Made by a program: the position numbers and the translations under genes. The notes beneath the pieces were generated by a model. The model searched no databases and was not told where the DNA came from. It saw only the letters and a program-made list of their open reading frames with translations. Positions 34,895 to 43,814 of a stretch of DNA of 64,000 nucleotides are shown piece after piece (position 1 is the first letter of the stretch; every line of letters starts with the position of its first letter). The DNA is from Anaerolineae bacterium. GTDB lineage: Bacteria > Chloroflexota > Anaerolineae > Aggregatilineales > Phototrophicaceae. Location of the stretch: assembly GCA_022820665.1 (NCBI GenBank), contig JAJEFB010000012.1, positions 1 through 64,000 on the forward strand. Reading direction: 5' to 3'.

Positions 34895-35896
34895 ATGGAG
34901 TATCGTAGTTTAGGTCGTAGCGGCGTAAAGGTAGCCCCACTTGCGCTTGGTACCGGCAATTTCGCCGATCCTACGTCGGAAGATGAGGCGAACTGTATCA
35001 TTCATCGAGCCATTGATGCTGGAATCAATTTGATTGATACGGGCAATTCCTATTCAAATGGCGAAAGTGAGCGGATTATTGGACGGGTTTTGGCCAAGGG
35101 CAATCGTCGTCATGAGGTCATACTGGCGACTAAAGTGTTTTACAAAGTTGGCCCGGGACCTAACGATGAGGATTTGTCCCGTCTCCATATCATTCGAGCC
35201 TGTGAAGACTCCTTGCGCCGCCTGCAGACTGATTATATCGACCTGTATCAACTACATCGACCATCGCCGTCAATTCCCGTTGACGAAACCCTTGGCGCGC
35301 TGACAGATTTGATTCAGCAAGGCAAAGTGCGCTACATTGGCAGTTCGGTGCATCCCGCCTGGAAAATCATGGAGGCTATCATGGTGAGTGAGTTGAAAGG
35401 CTATGCGCGTTTGGTTTGCGAGCAGCCGCCTTACAATTTGCTGGACCGACGGATTGAAAACGAAATTGTCCCCATGTGCCAAACCTATGGGCTGGGACTC
35501 ATCACCTGGTCGCCGTTGGCGCAAGGCGTCCTGGTTGGGCGATATTCAAGCGCCACTGAATTGCCGACTGATTCACGGGGCGCGCTGCGCGGAGGCATTT
35601 ATTCCGAACGGATCACTCAGCCGGGCATCGAGGTAGGCAACAGAATGATTGCTCTGGCTAAGGAGCATGGCATTTCCCCAGCCCAGCTAGCCACACTCTG
35701 GGTGAAAGATCAACCAGGCATCACCGCGCCCATCATTGGTCCTCGCACCTTAGAACATCTTGAGCATTTGCTTCCCGTTTTGGATATGACGCTTAGTGAT
35801 GAACTGGCGAAGGCATGTGATCGATTGGTCCCGCCGGGTAGCGCGGTCGCGAGCTTCTTTAACAGCGCCACTTGGATGAAACATCGCGTGATCTAA
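34895..35896 (+). CDS. Aldo/keto reductase
   Basis: A 333-residue NADP(H)-type oxidoreductase with a TIM barrel. The catalytic tetrad is present: Asp and Tyr in [14 protein letters not shown], Lys in A-T-K-V-F and His in Y-Q-L-H-R-P. The C-terminal P-I-I-G-P-R-T cofactor loop is typical. It resembles the YajO/voltage-channel-beta branch. GAGAGG precedes the ATG. A gap of 237 bases with no visible gene separates it from the preceding gene, so it may have its own promoter. The substrate is unknown, a carbonyl intermediate of the surrounding pathway by context. Confidence 0.88.
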   Translation: MEYRSLGRSGVKVAPLALGTGNFADPTSEDEANCIIHRAIDAGINLIDTGNSYSNGESERIIGRVLAKGNRRHEVILATKVFYKVGPGPNDEDLSRLHIIRACEDSLRRLQTDYIDLYQLHRPSPSIPVDETLGALTDLIQQGKVRYIGSSVHPAWKIMEAIMVSELKGYARLVCEQPPYNLLDRRIENEIVPMCQTYGLGLITWSPLAQGVLVGRYSSATELPTDSRGALRGGIYSERITQPGIEVGNRMIALAKEHGISPAQLATLWVKDQPGITAPIIGPRTLEHLEHLLPVLDMTLSDELAKACDRLVPPGSAVASFFNSATWMKHRVI

Positions 35897-36201
35897 ACGG
35901 TTACTGCGATTTGCGTTCCTTTCTGCATAAATGTCGCCAGGGCATTCGCTTTCAAGTATATGCGAGAGCGGGATTATTCAAGTCACGCGCTTCAGTTCGG
36001 CGGATTCCGCATAATTCATCACTGACCAGCTTGAAGACTGAATATCGGCTTTGCTCGCGATCGATACCTGATAGCATAATAATTGGCAGCGCCAGCGAAT
36101 TCTAATGCCCTACTTAAATCTACTGTTTTTAGCTATCAAATGGTTACACCTTCAGGCGAAGGTTCTATTCCAGCAAATCAATTTGAAGGAGTTCATCCAA
36201 T
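35897..36201. other. 305-base intergenic region without a recognisable gene
   Basis: Only a chance-looking ORF crosses it. The region is A+T-richer than its neighbours and ends in AAGGAG before the DUF3830 gene at 36202, so it probably holds that gene's promoter. I cannot place the promoter boxes with confidence. Confidence 0.4.
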
Positions 36202-36636
36202 ATGTCCACAATGAAGATTGAGTTTTCCGGTGGCGGTATCTTTTATGCTCGCTTGCTCGAATCCGAAGCGCCCAAGACCTGCGCAACGATATTGTCACGG
36301 CTTCCCTTTGAATATCAGTTTTATCATAGTATTGTTTCTGGGCAGGCGCTTGTCGCCCTTCCACCTGACCTGACTGTCGAGCGCGAGAACCAGCGCGTGG
36401 CTGGTATACCCGCCGGCACCTTGTCCTTTCTGGTCAAGGATGAGCCGGTTTTGGTCCCCGATGAAATCTACATTTCTTATGGAATTTTCATCTCGCGTGG
36501 TTTGACAGTGGACATGAAGCAACCCGTTAATGTTTTCGCGCAAATTGATGATGACCTTGAATCTCTGACAACTTGCTGCCGGCGTGTGTTGATGGAAGGC
36601 GCGGAAGTAATCGCGTTTAGCCTGGCGGATAATTGA
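36202..36636 (+). CDS. DUF3830 family protein (cyclophilin-like fold)
   Basis: A 144-residue protein of the DUF3830 family: A-P-K-T-C-A-T-I-L-S-R-L-P (residues 24-36) and, later, the segment D-E-I-Y-I-S-Y-G. Known structures of this superfamily have a cyclophilin-like barrel but no proven isomerase activity. Members commonly sit beside amidohydrolases, hydantoinases and transporters, which matches this cluster. AAGGAG lies about ten bases before the ATG. Its stop overlaps the start region of the phosphotriesterase-like gene by four bases, implying coupled synthesis and perhaps a complex. Confidence 0.8.
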   Translation: MSTMKIEFSGGGIFYARLLESEAPKTCATILSRLPFEYQFYHSIVSGQALVALPPDLTVERENQRVAGIPAGTLSFLVKDEPVLVPDEIYISYGIFISRGLTVDMKQPVNVFAQIDDDLESLTTCCRRVLMEGAEVIAFSLADN

Positions 36637-37571
36637 TCAGAGCGGCGATCATGCCCGAAAATCCGCAGATTCATACTGTATTAGGCGAGATTGAGCCATC
36701 CGTTCTCGGTAGAACGCTCATGCATGAGCATATATTCTGTGACTTGTATCGCGTAACCGGACGGTTGAATGAGTTGCTCAATGATGAAGCGTTGGCTGTA
36801 GAAGAGCTGTCGGCGTTGCGGCAGGCAGGCGGGGCGGCTCTCGTCGAGGTGACAACGCCAGATATGGGACGTGATCCCAAAGCGCTATGCCGAGTCGCGG
36901 AGAAAACGGGACTTCATATCATAATGGGAACCGGTTGGTATCGTCAGCCTTTCTACCCGCCGGAGATCGACAGACTCTTAACGAATGAACTGGCGGATAG
37001 GATAATCTCGGAACTTGTTGACGGTGTCGAAGGAACGGGAATCCGCGCTGGCATCATTGGTGAGATTGGCATCCATCTGGATTATGCAACAGCGCAAGAA
37101 GAAAAAGTCCTACGAGCGGCTGCGCGAGCGCAAAAGGCGACTGGCGCGCCATTAACGACACATGCCTCCATGTATCCCGTCGGTCTACTACAGCTTGAAG
37201 TTCTAAAAGACGAGGGCGTGGACATGAGCCGGGTAATCATCGGTCACTGCGATACCTATCTCGACCAAGCCTATCACTTGGCAATTCTTGAATCAGGCGC
37301 TTATGTACAGTTTGACACGGCTGGTCGCAATCACATGAATCCCGACTCGCGTCGCGCTAATGCCTTTGCCGAGCTTGCGCGCCTTGGCTGGAAGCATAAA
37401 CTGCTCCTCTCCAGCGATCGCTGTCATCGAAGTGATCTCTGTGCGTTTGGAGGGCTGGGCTACGGCTACGTGTTTACCGGGTTTTTTGACCTGTTGCGGG
37501 CTAAGGGTATCGATGATGAAACACTGGATACGATTACTATAGAGAACCCGCGGCGCGCATTGGCTTGGTAG
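36633..37571 (+). CDS. Phosphotriesterase-family hydrolase
   Basis: A 312-residue TIM-barrel metallohydrolase. The first metal pair is His31-x-His33 in L-M-H-E-H; later come I-G-E-I-G (a Glu where classical phosphotriesterase has a carbamylated Lys), T-T-H-A, I-G-H-C-D and S-S-D-R, the last Asp ligand. Relatives with Glu include Php and lactonase/amidase-type members, so a lactone, ester or cyclic amide is more likely than a phosphotriester. Translation may start at TTG 36633, overlapping the DUF3830 stop, or at ATG 36651. It is the last gene of the cluster. Confidence 0.85.
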   Translation: MIRAAIMPENPQIHTVLGEIEPSVLGRTLMHEHIFCDLYRVTGRLNELLNDEALAVEELSALRQAGGAALVEVTTPDMGRDPKALCRVAEKTGLHIIMGTGWYRQPFYPPEIDRLLTNELADRIISELVDGVEGTGIRAGIIGEIGIHLDYATAQEEKVLRAAARAQKATGAPLTTHASMYPVGLLQLEVLKDEGVDMSRVIIGHCDTYLDQAYHLAILESGAYVQFDTAGRNHMNPDSRRANAFAELARLGWKHKLLLSSDRCHRSDLCAFGGLGYGYVFTGFFDLLRAKGIDDETLDTITIENPRRALAW

Positions 37572-37741
37572 ATCTTATTGCTAGATAGTAAAAAGATATT
37601 GCAAGTAGCTCTTCAAATACCTCGCCGTCTATTTCATGGTGAGGCAATGTCCAAATAATGGGTCACCGGGCAGGGAATCCCTTCGGGGACGGGTATTGGC
37701 GTCGACCGATGATACCATTTTTCGGGGTTAAGCTATTGAGT

Positions 37742-38974
37742 TCAAAGAATTTCCATCATACGCCCGAGACCTTCTTGTATTCGCTCTTTCCCAAGCGCGT
37801 AGGACAGCCGGAGGTTCTGCGGATTCTCGCCGATATCCTTACTGTGATAATAGTAACCTGCGCTGGTCACAGCAACATGCGCCTCGTGCAGCAAGACTTC
37901 CTCCAGCTCGTTTGCGTTGCGCAAGCCAAGCCTTTCGCAAGCCGCTTTGACATTGGGGAAAACGTAGAAAGCGCCTGCGGGCTTGATACATGAGAAGCCG
38001 GGCACTTTGTTCAAGCCCTCCCAGAGCAAGTCGCGTCGTTCTCGGTATTCTTTGACCATCGCGTCCAGGGGCGCGCGCGTACCTTCCAATGCAGCCAGTC
38101 CGGCTTGTTGCGTAAACGCGGCGGCGCTGGAGTGGATATTCCCAGCCAGCAGGGACATTGTCTCAGCGACCGCTTTTGGCGTCGCGCTATAACCGAGACG
38201 CCAGCCAGTCATGGCATAGGTCTTGGAGAAACTGTCCAACAGCACTGTTCTCTCTTTCATGCCGGGAATCGACACGATGCTGCAAAATGGGCGGTCATAG
38301 ACCATCTCGGAATAGACTTCGTCCGACAGGACCCAGATATCGCCGCCTTGAGCAATCTCCGCGACCGCATGCAAGTCTAAAGCCGAGAGCACACCGCCCG
38401 TCGGATTGTTGGGCGAGTTTATGACGATCATTGTGGTCTTGTCGTTCACCAACTCCGCAAGCGCGTCAGGATTGAAGGCGAATGACCGTTCCTCGAGCAG
38501 TGGCATCGGCACTGGAATGCCGCCGACAAACTCGACCATAGAGCGATAGGCCGGGTAGCCCGGATCAGGCACGATCACCTCGTCTCCCGGATTAATCAGC
38601 GACAAGAACGCATAAGTGACCAATATCTTCGCTCCTGGCGCCACGATAATTTCCTCGGCATCAAACTTGACTTGCCGGGATGCGGTCAGCGCCTCCGCGA
38701 TTGCCTGTCTCAGCGGGGCAATGCCGCGCGAAGGCGTATAGTGCGTGTGTCCATCTTGGATGGCTTTTATGCCAGCATCCGCAATATGAGAAGGCGTCGC
38801 AAAATCCGGATCGCCGACCGTAAAGTCGACAATATCTATGCCTCGCTGTCGCATCTCTTCGAGGTAAAAGGACGAGGACAAGGCGCTGCGCAATCCAAGC
38901 AGTGTTCGCATGCGCTGGGCTACAGGCATTATGTCATCCGCCGCGGTTTTACTTCGCATCGGTGGCTGTGTCAT
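37742..38974 (-). CDS. Pyridoxal-phosphate aminotransferase, class I/II
   Basis: A 410-residue fold-type I aminotransferase of the AspC/DapL-like group. Visible are F-T-V-G-D-P-D-F (N-terminus), P-D-P-G-Y-P-A-Y, N-S-P-N-N-P-T-G, the PLP lysine in S-F-S-K-T-Y-A-M-T-G-W-R-L-G, and a C-terminal L-R-L-S-Y arginine that binds the substrate carboxylate. The ATG at 38974 leaves seven bases after the RraA stop; a longer reading would overlap that gene. As the last gene of an operon with an amino-acid importer, it most likely transaminates the imported amino acid to a 2-oxo acid. Confidence 0.9.
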   Translation of the reverse strand: MTQPPMRSKTAADDIMPVAQRMRTLLGLRSALSSSFYLEEMRQRGIDIVDFTVGDPDFATPSHIADAGIKAIQDGHTHYTPSRGIAPLRQAIAEALTASRQVKFDAEEIIVAPGAKILVTYAFLSLINPGDEVIVPDPGYPAYRSMVEFVGGIPVPMPLLEERSFAFNPDALAELVNDKTTMIVINSPNNPTGGVLSALDLHAVAEIAQGGDIWVLSDEVYSEMVYDRPFCSIVSIPGMKERTVLLDSFSKTYAMTGWRLGYSATPKAVAETMSLLAGNIHSSAAAFTQQAGLAALEGTRAPLDAMVKEYRERRDLLWEGLNKVPGFSCIKPAGAFYVFPNVKAACERLGLRNANELEEVLLHEAHVAVTSAGYYYHSKDIGENPQNLRLSYALGKERIQEGLGRMMEIL

Positions 38975-38981
38975 GCAATAG

Positions 38982-39656
38982 TTATTCTTCCCGCAGTCCC
39001 AATTCCTCAAGCAGGTCTTTGAAGAAATGCACGGTGAGGTTGCCTTGGCTGATGTCTTCTTCGATCTCTTTCGCTTCGGCTTGCATCCGCTCGGTCGACT
39101 GCTCCAATACTTCTGCTGCCTGTTCACGCGCGACAATCACCACGCCATCGTCGTCCCCCAGGACAAGATCGCCCGGGTAGACCAGATACCCCCCGCATAC
39201 GGTCGGATGGTTGATCAAACCCAGGCTATCCTTTACGGTACCTTTGATGGACAGTCCGCGCGAAAACACCGGGAAGCCGCTGGCGACGATGTCCTCTGCA
39301 TCGCGCGCGCAATTGTCAATGACCAGGCCGGCGATGCCATTGGCTTGTGCGGATACGGTCATGATCTCGCCCCAGAATCCCGCTTCGGCTCTGTCTTCTG
39401 TAGCCACAACCAATACATCACCAGGTTGAGCGACTGCGATCGCTTTGTGCAACATTAGATTATCTTTGCTGCGGCAGAGCACGGTCACCGCTGGACCGCA
39501 AACTTTCATGCCGGCCGCGACTGGTTTAATCGCGCCTGTCAAGGCGCCTTTCTTGCCGGAGGCTTCATGCGCTGTCGCCGAGGATATCTGTCTGAATCCT
39601 TCGACAATCGCTTTTGGGGTCCGTTCAATCTCATTGTAAACGTGCGCGAATTTCAT
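38982..39656 (-). CDS. RraA-type aldolase (HMG/CHA aldolase family)
   Basis: A 224-residue member of the RraA/HMG-aldolase family. The signature G-L-V-I-D-N-C-A-R-D contains the Arg-Asp pair needed for retro-aldol cleavage, and the loop P-G-D-V-L-V-V is conserved. Enzymes of this group split 4-hydroxy-4-methyl-2-oxoglutarate into two pyruvates or 4-carboxy-4-hydroxy-2-oxoadipate into pyruvate and oxaloacetate. A true RraA, the RNase E inhibitor, is shorter and lacks such a setting. The neighbouring GalB-like hydratase and aminotransferase strongly favour the aldolase role. Confidence 0.87.
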   Translation of the reverse strand: MKFAHVYNEIERTPKAIVEGFRQISSATAHEASGKKGALTGAIKPVAAGMKVCGPAVTVLCRSKDNLMLHKAIAVAQPGDVLVVATEDRAEAGFWGEIMTVSAQANGIAGLVIDNCARDAEDIVASGFPVFSRGLSIKGTVKDSLGLINHPTVCGGYLVYPGDLVLGDDDGVVIVAREQAAEVLEQSTERMQAEAKEIEEDISQGNLTVHFFKDLLEELGLREE

Positions 39657-39689
39657 ATCAACTTTCCTCGCTGAAGACGATAATTAGCG

Positions 39690-40457
39690 TTACAAGCCCA
39701 GACTTTCTCCGCCGTCAATCGTGAAGTTTTGACCGGTGATCCACTTCGCTTCATCGGAAGCCAGGTGTGCCGCCAGCGCGGCGACCTCTTCGGGTCTTCC
39801 CATCCGGCCCAGGGGATTTCTGTCTTGGAGTCGCTTCATCAGCTCGTTGGGCGGCTGCTCGGGCGTCGTGTTAATCGGTCCCGGTGAAATGCAATTCACG
39901 CGGATACCATGACGAGCGATTTGCTTGGATAGCGCCATTGTGAACCCAAGATAGCCGGCCTTGGCGGCGGAGTATTCCACGCCGCCCCTCATATCCTTGT
40001 CGGCGCCGTTTACCGCTGCCGCGGAAGCGACGCTCAAGATGACGCCATCTTGGCGCTCCACCATGAACGGCAGTACCGCCCTCGCGCAGTAAAGCGTGCC
40101 CATCAGATTTTTACCGATGACGTAATCGAGCGTGTCATATGACGCTTCATGAAAGAGCCTGCCACGCTCGCGCGCCCCGCCTCCGGCATTATTGACCAGG
40201 ATGTCGATGCGTCCGAATTCATCCTGAACCGTCGCAACCATTCTCTCCACAGCGGCGACGTCTCTTACATCAAGTTGAAGAGCCAGTTCACGAGCGCCAA
40301 GTTGCCGGATCTCGGCGCTGACCGCCTCTGCCCTTTCGGGATGTTCATTCGCCGTAACGATGACGCTGGCGCCTTCCTGGGCAAAGCGCAACGCGATGCC
40401 GCGTCCGATGCCGCTGCCGGATCCGGTGACAATCGCAACTTTATCTCTAAGCCTCAT
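39690..40457 (-). CDS. Short-chain dehydrogenase/reductase
   Basis: A 255-residue SDR. The cofactor motif T-G-S-G-S-G-I-G lies at residues 10-17, N-N-A-G-G near 90, the catalytic Ser in S-V-A-S-A-A-A and the Tyr-x-x-x-Lys in Y-S-A-A-K. The ATG at 40457 has AGGAG ten bases upstream. It lies in the middle of the minus-strand operon, 34 bases from the GalB-like gene, and could reduce or oxidise a hydroxy/oxo acid intermediate. The C-terminus I-T-G-Q-N-F-T-I-D-G-G is typical of the family. Confidence 0.9.
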   Translation of the reverse strand: MRLRDKVAIVTGSGSGIGRGIALRFAQEGASVIVTANEHPERAEAVSAEIRQLGARELALQLDVRDVAAVERMVATVQDEFGRIDILVNNAGGGARERGRLFHEASYDTLDYVIGKNLMGTLYCARAVLPFMVERQDGVILSVASAAAVNGADKDMRGGVEYSAAKAGYLGFTMALSKQIARHGIRVNCISPGPINTTPEQPPNELMKRLQDRNPLGRMGRPEEVAALAAHLASDEAKWITGQNFTIDGGESLGL

Positions 40458-40491
40458 CTCGTGCTTGCTCCTTAGGTATGGCGGTCGAAAA

Positions 40492-41214
40492 CTAGCGCGG
40501 GAAACCAACCCCTTCATAGGCGAAGTACTGGACGTAAGCCTCGGCATACTCGACATCTTCCATCATGTTCAGCAGCGAAGCCCGGAATCTGGCGCGATCG
40601 ATGTAGCGCGGACCCATGTAGCCAACCTGCGTCGCGATCGCATCCATCGCCATCTTCTTCTTTTCGATGACGTCGGAGATATCGATATAGACGTCTGGCT
40701 TGAAATTCTCCAGCGATGTTTGATCCGGCTCGAACGAGTAGATATGCGGCACAGCAATGGCTGCGGACTCGGGCAACACGCCCGGAACCGTCGCGGCCCG
40801 CACCGCCCAACGCGTCATCTCAAAGACAGCCTCGTGATCCGGATTCATGAAGTCGGTGGAAGAATGTGTCAGAACAATATCGGGGCGGACTTCGCGCATT
40901 AGCGCTGTCAAGGCGATGATTTCCTCGCGCGAGTAGCGCAGCGGGTGATCGCCCCAATCGAAGAAACTGATCTCCGCGCCCAGAACTTCAGCCGCCTTTA
41001 GCGCTTCCGCCTTGCGAATCGCCTTGACCTCGTCCTCGCCTATGCCGGGATTCTTGTTCCAGGTCCCGCCCGATTCACCGCGCTCGCCGAAGGTCAGGCA
41101 GGTGACATGCACCCTCGATCCCTGCCCGGCGTATTTGGCAATGACGCCGCCGCAGCGCCATACAAAGTCGGCAGCATGTCCGCTAATCACTAGAATAGTA
41201 GGAGAGTCTGTCAT
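40492..41214 (-). CDS. PIG-L-family protein, GalB-like (4-oxalomesaconate hydratase type)
   Basis: A 240-residue LmbE/PIG-L-fold protein. Instead of the deacetylase motif H-P-D-D it has H-A-A-D-F-V-W-R-C-G-G (His13, Asp16), followed by T-F-G-E-R-G-E-S. As I remember it, GalB, the zinc hydratase that adds water to 4-oxalomesaconate in gallate and protocatechuate 4,5-cleavage, has nearly this pattern, so a hydratase is more likely than a deacetylase. Further metal ligands fit P-D-H-E-A-V. The ATG at 41214 has GAGG six bases upstream. The RraA-type aldolase two genes downstream is the usual next enzyme after GalB. Confidence 0.8.
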   Translation of the reverse strand: MTDSPTILVISGHAADFVWRCGGVIAKYAGQGSRVHVTCLTFGERGESGGTWNKNPGIGEDEVKAIRKAEALKAAEVLGAEISFFDWGDHPLRYSREEIIALTALMREVRPDIVLTHSSTDFMNPDHEAVFEMTRWAVRAATVPGVLPESAAIAVPHIYSFEPDQTSLENFKPDVYIDISDVIEKKKMAMDAIATQVGYMGPRYIDRARFRASLLNMMEDVEYAEAYVQYFAYEGVGFPR

Positions 41215-41231
41215 CTTTGCCTCGCAATCTA

Positions 41232-41624
41232 TCATTCATTCGCTTTGCTGGAGTAGCTGCCGACCAACTGCACTTTGCGGCCGTCGGGGTCGAAGAAAGC
41301 CGCCAGCCACCGTCCTGTTTGCTCAAAAAACATCGGCTCATATTCCACGGTGAGGCCCTTTGCCTTGAAAGCCTCGAAGGCTTCATGGATGTCGTCGACT
41401 CGAAATGCCAGATGGCGGAGTCCCAGCGGATGCGCAGTGCCGTCCGGTTGACTGGCTGGATGCAATTCCAGAATCGGCTGGTTGTCCCCGGGATGCTGTA
41501 ACTCGAGCGCGGCGCCTTCGTGCTCGGTCCTGCGGACGACTTCAAAGCCCAGCGCCTTGTAAAAGGCTTCGAATGCGTCCAGGTCATTAACGACAAAGTC
41601 AACGTGATCGATGCCCAATATCAT
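41232..41624 (-). CDS. VOC (glyoxalase/extradiol dioxygenase superfamily) protein
   Basis: A 130-residue protein made of two beta-alpha-beta-beta-beta units. Metal-ligand positions of the family are visible as His7 in I-D-H-V-D, Glu in I-L-E-L-H, His in L-R-H-L-A-F and Glu or Gln near the C-terminus in G-R-K-V-Q-L-V. The length fits a single-domain lactoylglutathione-lyase or methylmalonyl-CoA-epimerase-like enzyme rather than a ring-cleaving dioxygenase. It starts the enzymatic part of the operon, after the ABC ATPase and a 153-base gap holding the 81-bp repeat. Confidence 0.82.
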   Translation of the reverse strand: MILGIDHVDFVVNDLDAFEAFYKALGFEVVRRTEHEGAALELQHPGDNQPILELHPASQPDGTAHPLGLRHLAFRVDDIHEAFEAFKAKGLTVEYEPMFFEQTGRWLAAFFDPDGRKVQLVGSYSSKANE

Positions 41625-41695
41625 TTGGTATTCCTTTCTCCCACCATGATCGATGTTTCAATGCGATTTCGATCCAATTCACTCTTTTTTAATGG

Positions 41696-41776
41696 ACCGC
41701 GTCGCTCATGCGACGAGAAGGCTTATTATATTGTGTGAGCGCAGCAGACTTTTTCGCTGCCGCCGGGCGGCTGTGT
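41696..41776 (+). repeat. 81-bp structured dispersed repeat, copy 2
   Basis: It aligns to the reverse complement of 11719-11799 with 72 of 81 identities and contains CGTCGC-TCAT-GCGACG, a perfect 6-bp stem. It ends two bases from the stop codon of the amino-acid ABC ATPase gene (minus strand), so it is transcribed in that operon's message. Confidence 0.75.
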
Positions 41777-41777
41777 C

Positions 41778-42545
41778 CTAGTGACTCAGGATTTGGGCTA
41801 GAAAGCGTTTAGTGCGTTCTTCCTTGGGATAATTGAAGATTTCCTCCGGCGTGCCACTCTCCACTACCAAGCCCTCGTCAAAGAAAAATAGTCGGTCGGC
41901 GACCGCCCGAGCGAAGCCCATCTCGTGTGTGATCACGATCATCGTCATGCCGGATTCCGCCAGTTCAATCATCACATCGAGCACTTCCTTGATCATCTCT
42001 GGATCTAAAGCCGAAGTCGGTTCATCAAACAGCATGATCTTGGGCTGCATGGCCAGCGCCCGGGCTATGGCGACGCGCTGCTGTTGCCCGCCGGAAAGCT
42101 GCCCCGGATATTTCTCCGCCTGCTCGGGGATGCCCACCCTTTCCAGCAACTCCATCGCAACCTTTTCCGCCTCAGTTCGGCGCCATTTGCGGTTGTAGAT
42201 CGGGGCGTAGGTGATGTTCTGCATCACGGTCAAATGCGGGAAGAGGTTGAACTGTTGGAAGACCATGCCGGTTTCCATACGAACGCGCTCGATATTGCGC
42301 ACATCATGGGTCAATTCTATGCCGTCCACGATGATCTGCCCCGATTGATGCTCTTCCAGTCGATTGATGGTGCGGATGAAGGTCGATTTGCCCGAGCCCG
42401 ACGGTCCAAAGATCACGATGACTTCTTGAGGCATGACCTCCATGGAGATGCCCTTCAGCGCATGGAAGTTGCCAAACCATTTCTGCACATCGCGACAGAT
42501 GATCACCGGTTCCTCTGATAGCGGAGACGCGCTATTACAATCCAT
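41778..42545 (-). CDS. Amino-acid ABC transporter ATP-binding protein (GlnQ/AapP type)
   Basis: A 255-residue ATPase of the polar amino-acid importer class. Walker A is G-P-S-G-S-G-K-S (about 49-56), the Q-loop lies in [10 protein letters not shown], the signature is L-S-G-G-Q-Q-Q-R and Walker B is I-M-L-F-D-E-P-T-S. The strings D-V-Q-K-W-F-G and F-L-A-Q-I-L are typical of GlnQ/AapP. AGGA seven bases before the ATG supports the start, which overlaps the permease stop by 11 bases. It powers the AapQ/AapM-like permease pair upstream. Confidence 0.95.
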   Translation of the reverse strand: MDCNSASPLSEEPVIICRDVQKWFGNFHALKGISMEVMPQEVIVIFGPSGSGKSTFIRTINRLEEHQSGQIIVDGIELTHDVRNIERVRMETGMVFQQFNLFPHLTVMQNITYAPIYNRKWRRTEAEKVAMELLERVGIPEQAEKYPGQLSGGQQQRVAIARALAMQPKIMLFDEPTSALDPEMIKEVLDVMIELAESGMTMIVITHEMGFARAVADRLFFFDEGLVVESGTPEEIFNYPKEERTKRFLAQILSH

Positions 42546-43791
42546 CGTAATTCCTGCCTACTCCCAGGGTTTTTTCGAGACGTTGACTGGCGAAAGCCAT
42601 ACTTGTCGCCAGAATCCAGTAAATGAGTCCTATGAACACGTAAACTTCTTGTGATCTGCCCAACCAATTGGGATTCGACAAGATCGCCTGGCCGATACCC
42701 AAGAGGTCGTAGAGTCCAACCAGGGCGACCAGCGTCGTATCGAGCAGCAATCCGATAAACTGACTGACGATCACTGGAATGACGATACGCAAAGCCTGCG
42801 GCAGGATAATGATGCGCATGGATTTGAGACTGCTGAATCCCAGGGCGTAAGCGGCATCGTATTGTCCCTTAGGAATGGCTTGCAGACCGCCACGCACGAT
42901 CTCCGCCATATAGGCTGCAGTGAAGAAGGTAATAGCCACCATGACCCGGATCACGCGGTCAATGGGAGGGAGGCTTTGCGGCATGAACAGTTGCAGCATG
43001 ATATTGCCCATGAACAAGATGCTAATCAAAGGCACCCCGCGCACCACTTCAATATACGTAATGCAAAGCGCGCTGATGGCTGGTTGCCGCGACCGCCGAC
43101 CCAGCGCCAAAATGATGCCAATGGGCAAGGAAAAGATGATGCCGACGGCAGCCAAGAGCACTGACAGCAACAACCCGCCCCAAAGGTCGGATTTGACCAA
43201 TGGCATGATGCCATTTTCATCGGTAAAGCCCTCCAGCAAGAAGATGAGTGCCGGGATGTAGAAAATACTCGTGATCGCGGCGATTTGACGACGGCGTTTT
43301 TCCTTCGCGACCGATGTCAACAGATATGCGGCGACGATTGTTCCCTGAATGATGATTAGATTGACGCGCGCCCGCTCGCTCGCGAAGGGGAGCAGCGCCA
43401 GGATTAAGGGGATGGCGGCGATGGTGACAGTGCTGCGATTGAGCTCCCGATTCCAGGCTCGCAGATTGATGCCGGCTATGCCGCCGAGCAGATACAGTCC
43501 GATCCAAATCCGCCAAACTTGTTCACCGGGATAAGAACCCTTCATCAAAATGTTTATGTTTGCCGCGATGACATCCCATTGCGCCAGATTGAAAACCCAA
43601 TCCAGCGCCAACCGAAGGACGAAAAACATGAACAGCAAGGATATCACGGTGAGCAGTGAATCGAAGAGACTGCTGAACAGATTCTCCTTGATCCATTGCA
43701 CGACGGTATTGCCTTCCCTGCCCGGGGGCAAGACATTTCCTTGCGGATCTGTTACGGGTGCAGTTGGCAATTTATACCTCCGCCACAGCAT
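42535..43791 (-). CDS. Amino-acid ABC transporter permease (AapM type)
   Basis: A 418-residue permease. The N-terminal 200 residues hold extra helices and the C-terminal part is the conserved HisM/GlnP-like domain with [10 protein letters not shown] and the coupling loop [14 protein letters not shown]. The long N-terminus and paired large permeases are characteristic of the general amino-acid permease Aap of proteobacteria. It partners the AapQ-type gene 23 bases upstream. The Aap class takes up many L-amino acids, especially acidic and polar ones. Confidence 0.92.
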   Translation of the reverse strand: MLWRRYKLPTAPVTDPQGNVLPPGREGNTVVQWIKENLFSSLFDSLLTVISLLFMFFVLRLALDWVFNLAQWDVIAANINILMKGSYPGEQVWRIWIGLYLLGGIAGINLRAWNRELNRSTVTIAAIPLILALLPFASERARVNLIIIQGTIVAAYLLTSVAKEKRRRQIAAITSIFYIPALIFLLEGFTDENGIMPLVKSDLWGGLLLSVLLAAVGIIFSLPIGIILALGRRSRQPAISALCITYIEVVRGVPLISILFMGNIMLQLFMPQSLPPIDRVIRVMVAITFFTAAYMAEIVRGGLQAIPKGQYDAAYALGFSSLKSMRIIILPQALRIVIPVIVSQFIGLLLDTTLVALVGLYDLLGIGQAILSNPNWLGRSQEVYVFIGLIYWILATSMAFASQRLEKTLGVGRNYDGL

Positions 43792-43814
43792 TCAGTTCAG
43801 ACTCAAAAGCCTCA

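Noticed and set aside
40492..41214. N-acetylglucosamine deacetylase (typical PIG-L annotation).
   Set aside because: The usual H-P-D-D motif is replaced by H-A-A-D-F-V-W-R, and the neighbours fit a GalB-like hydratase.
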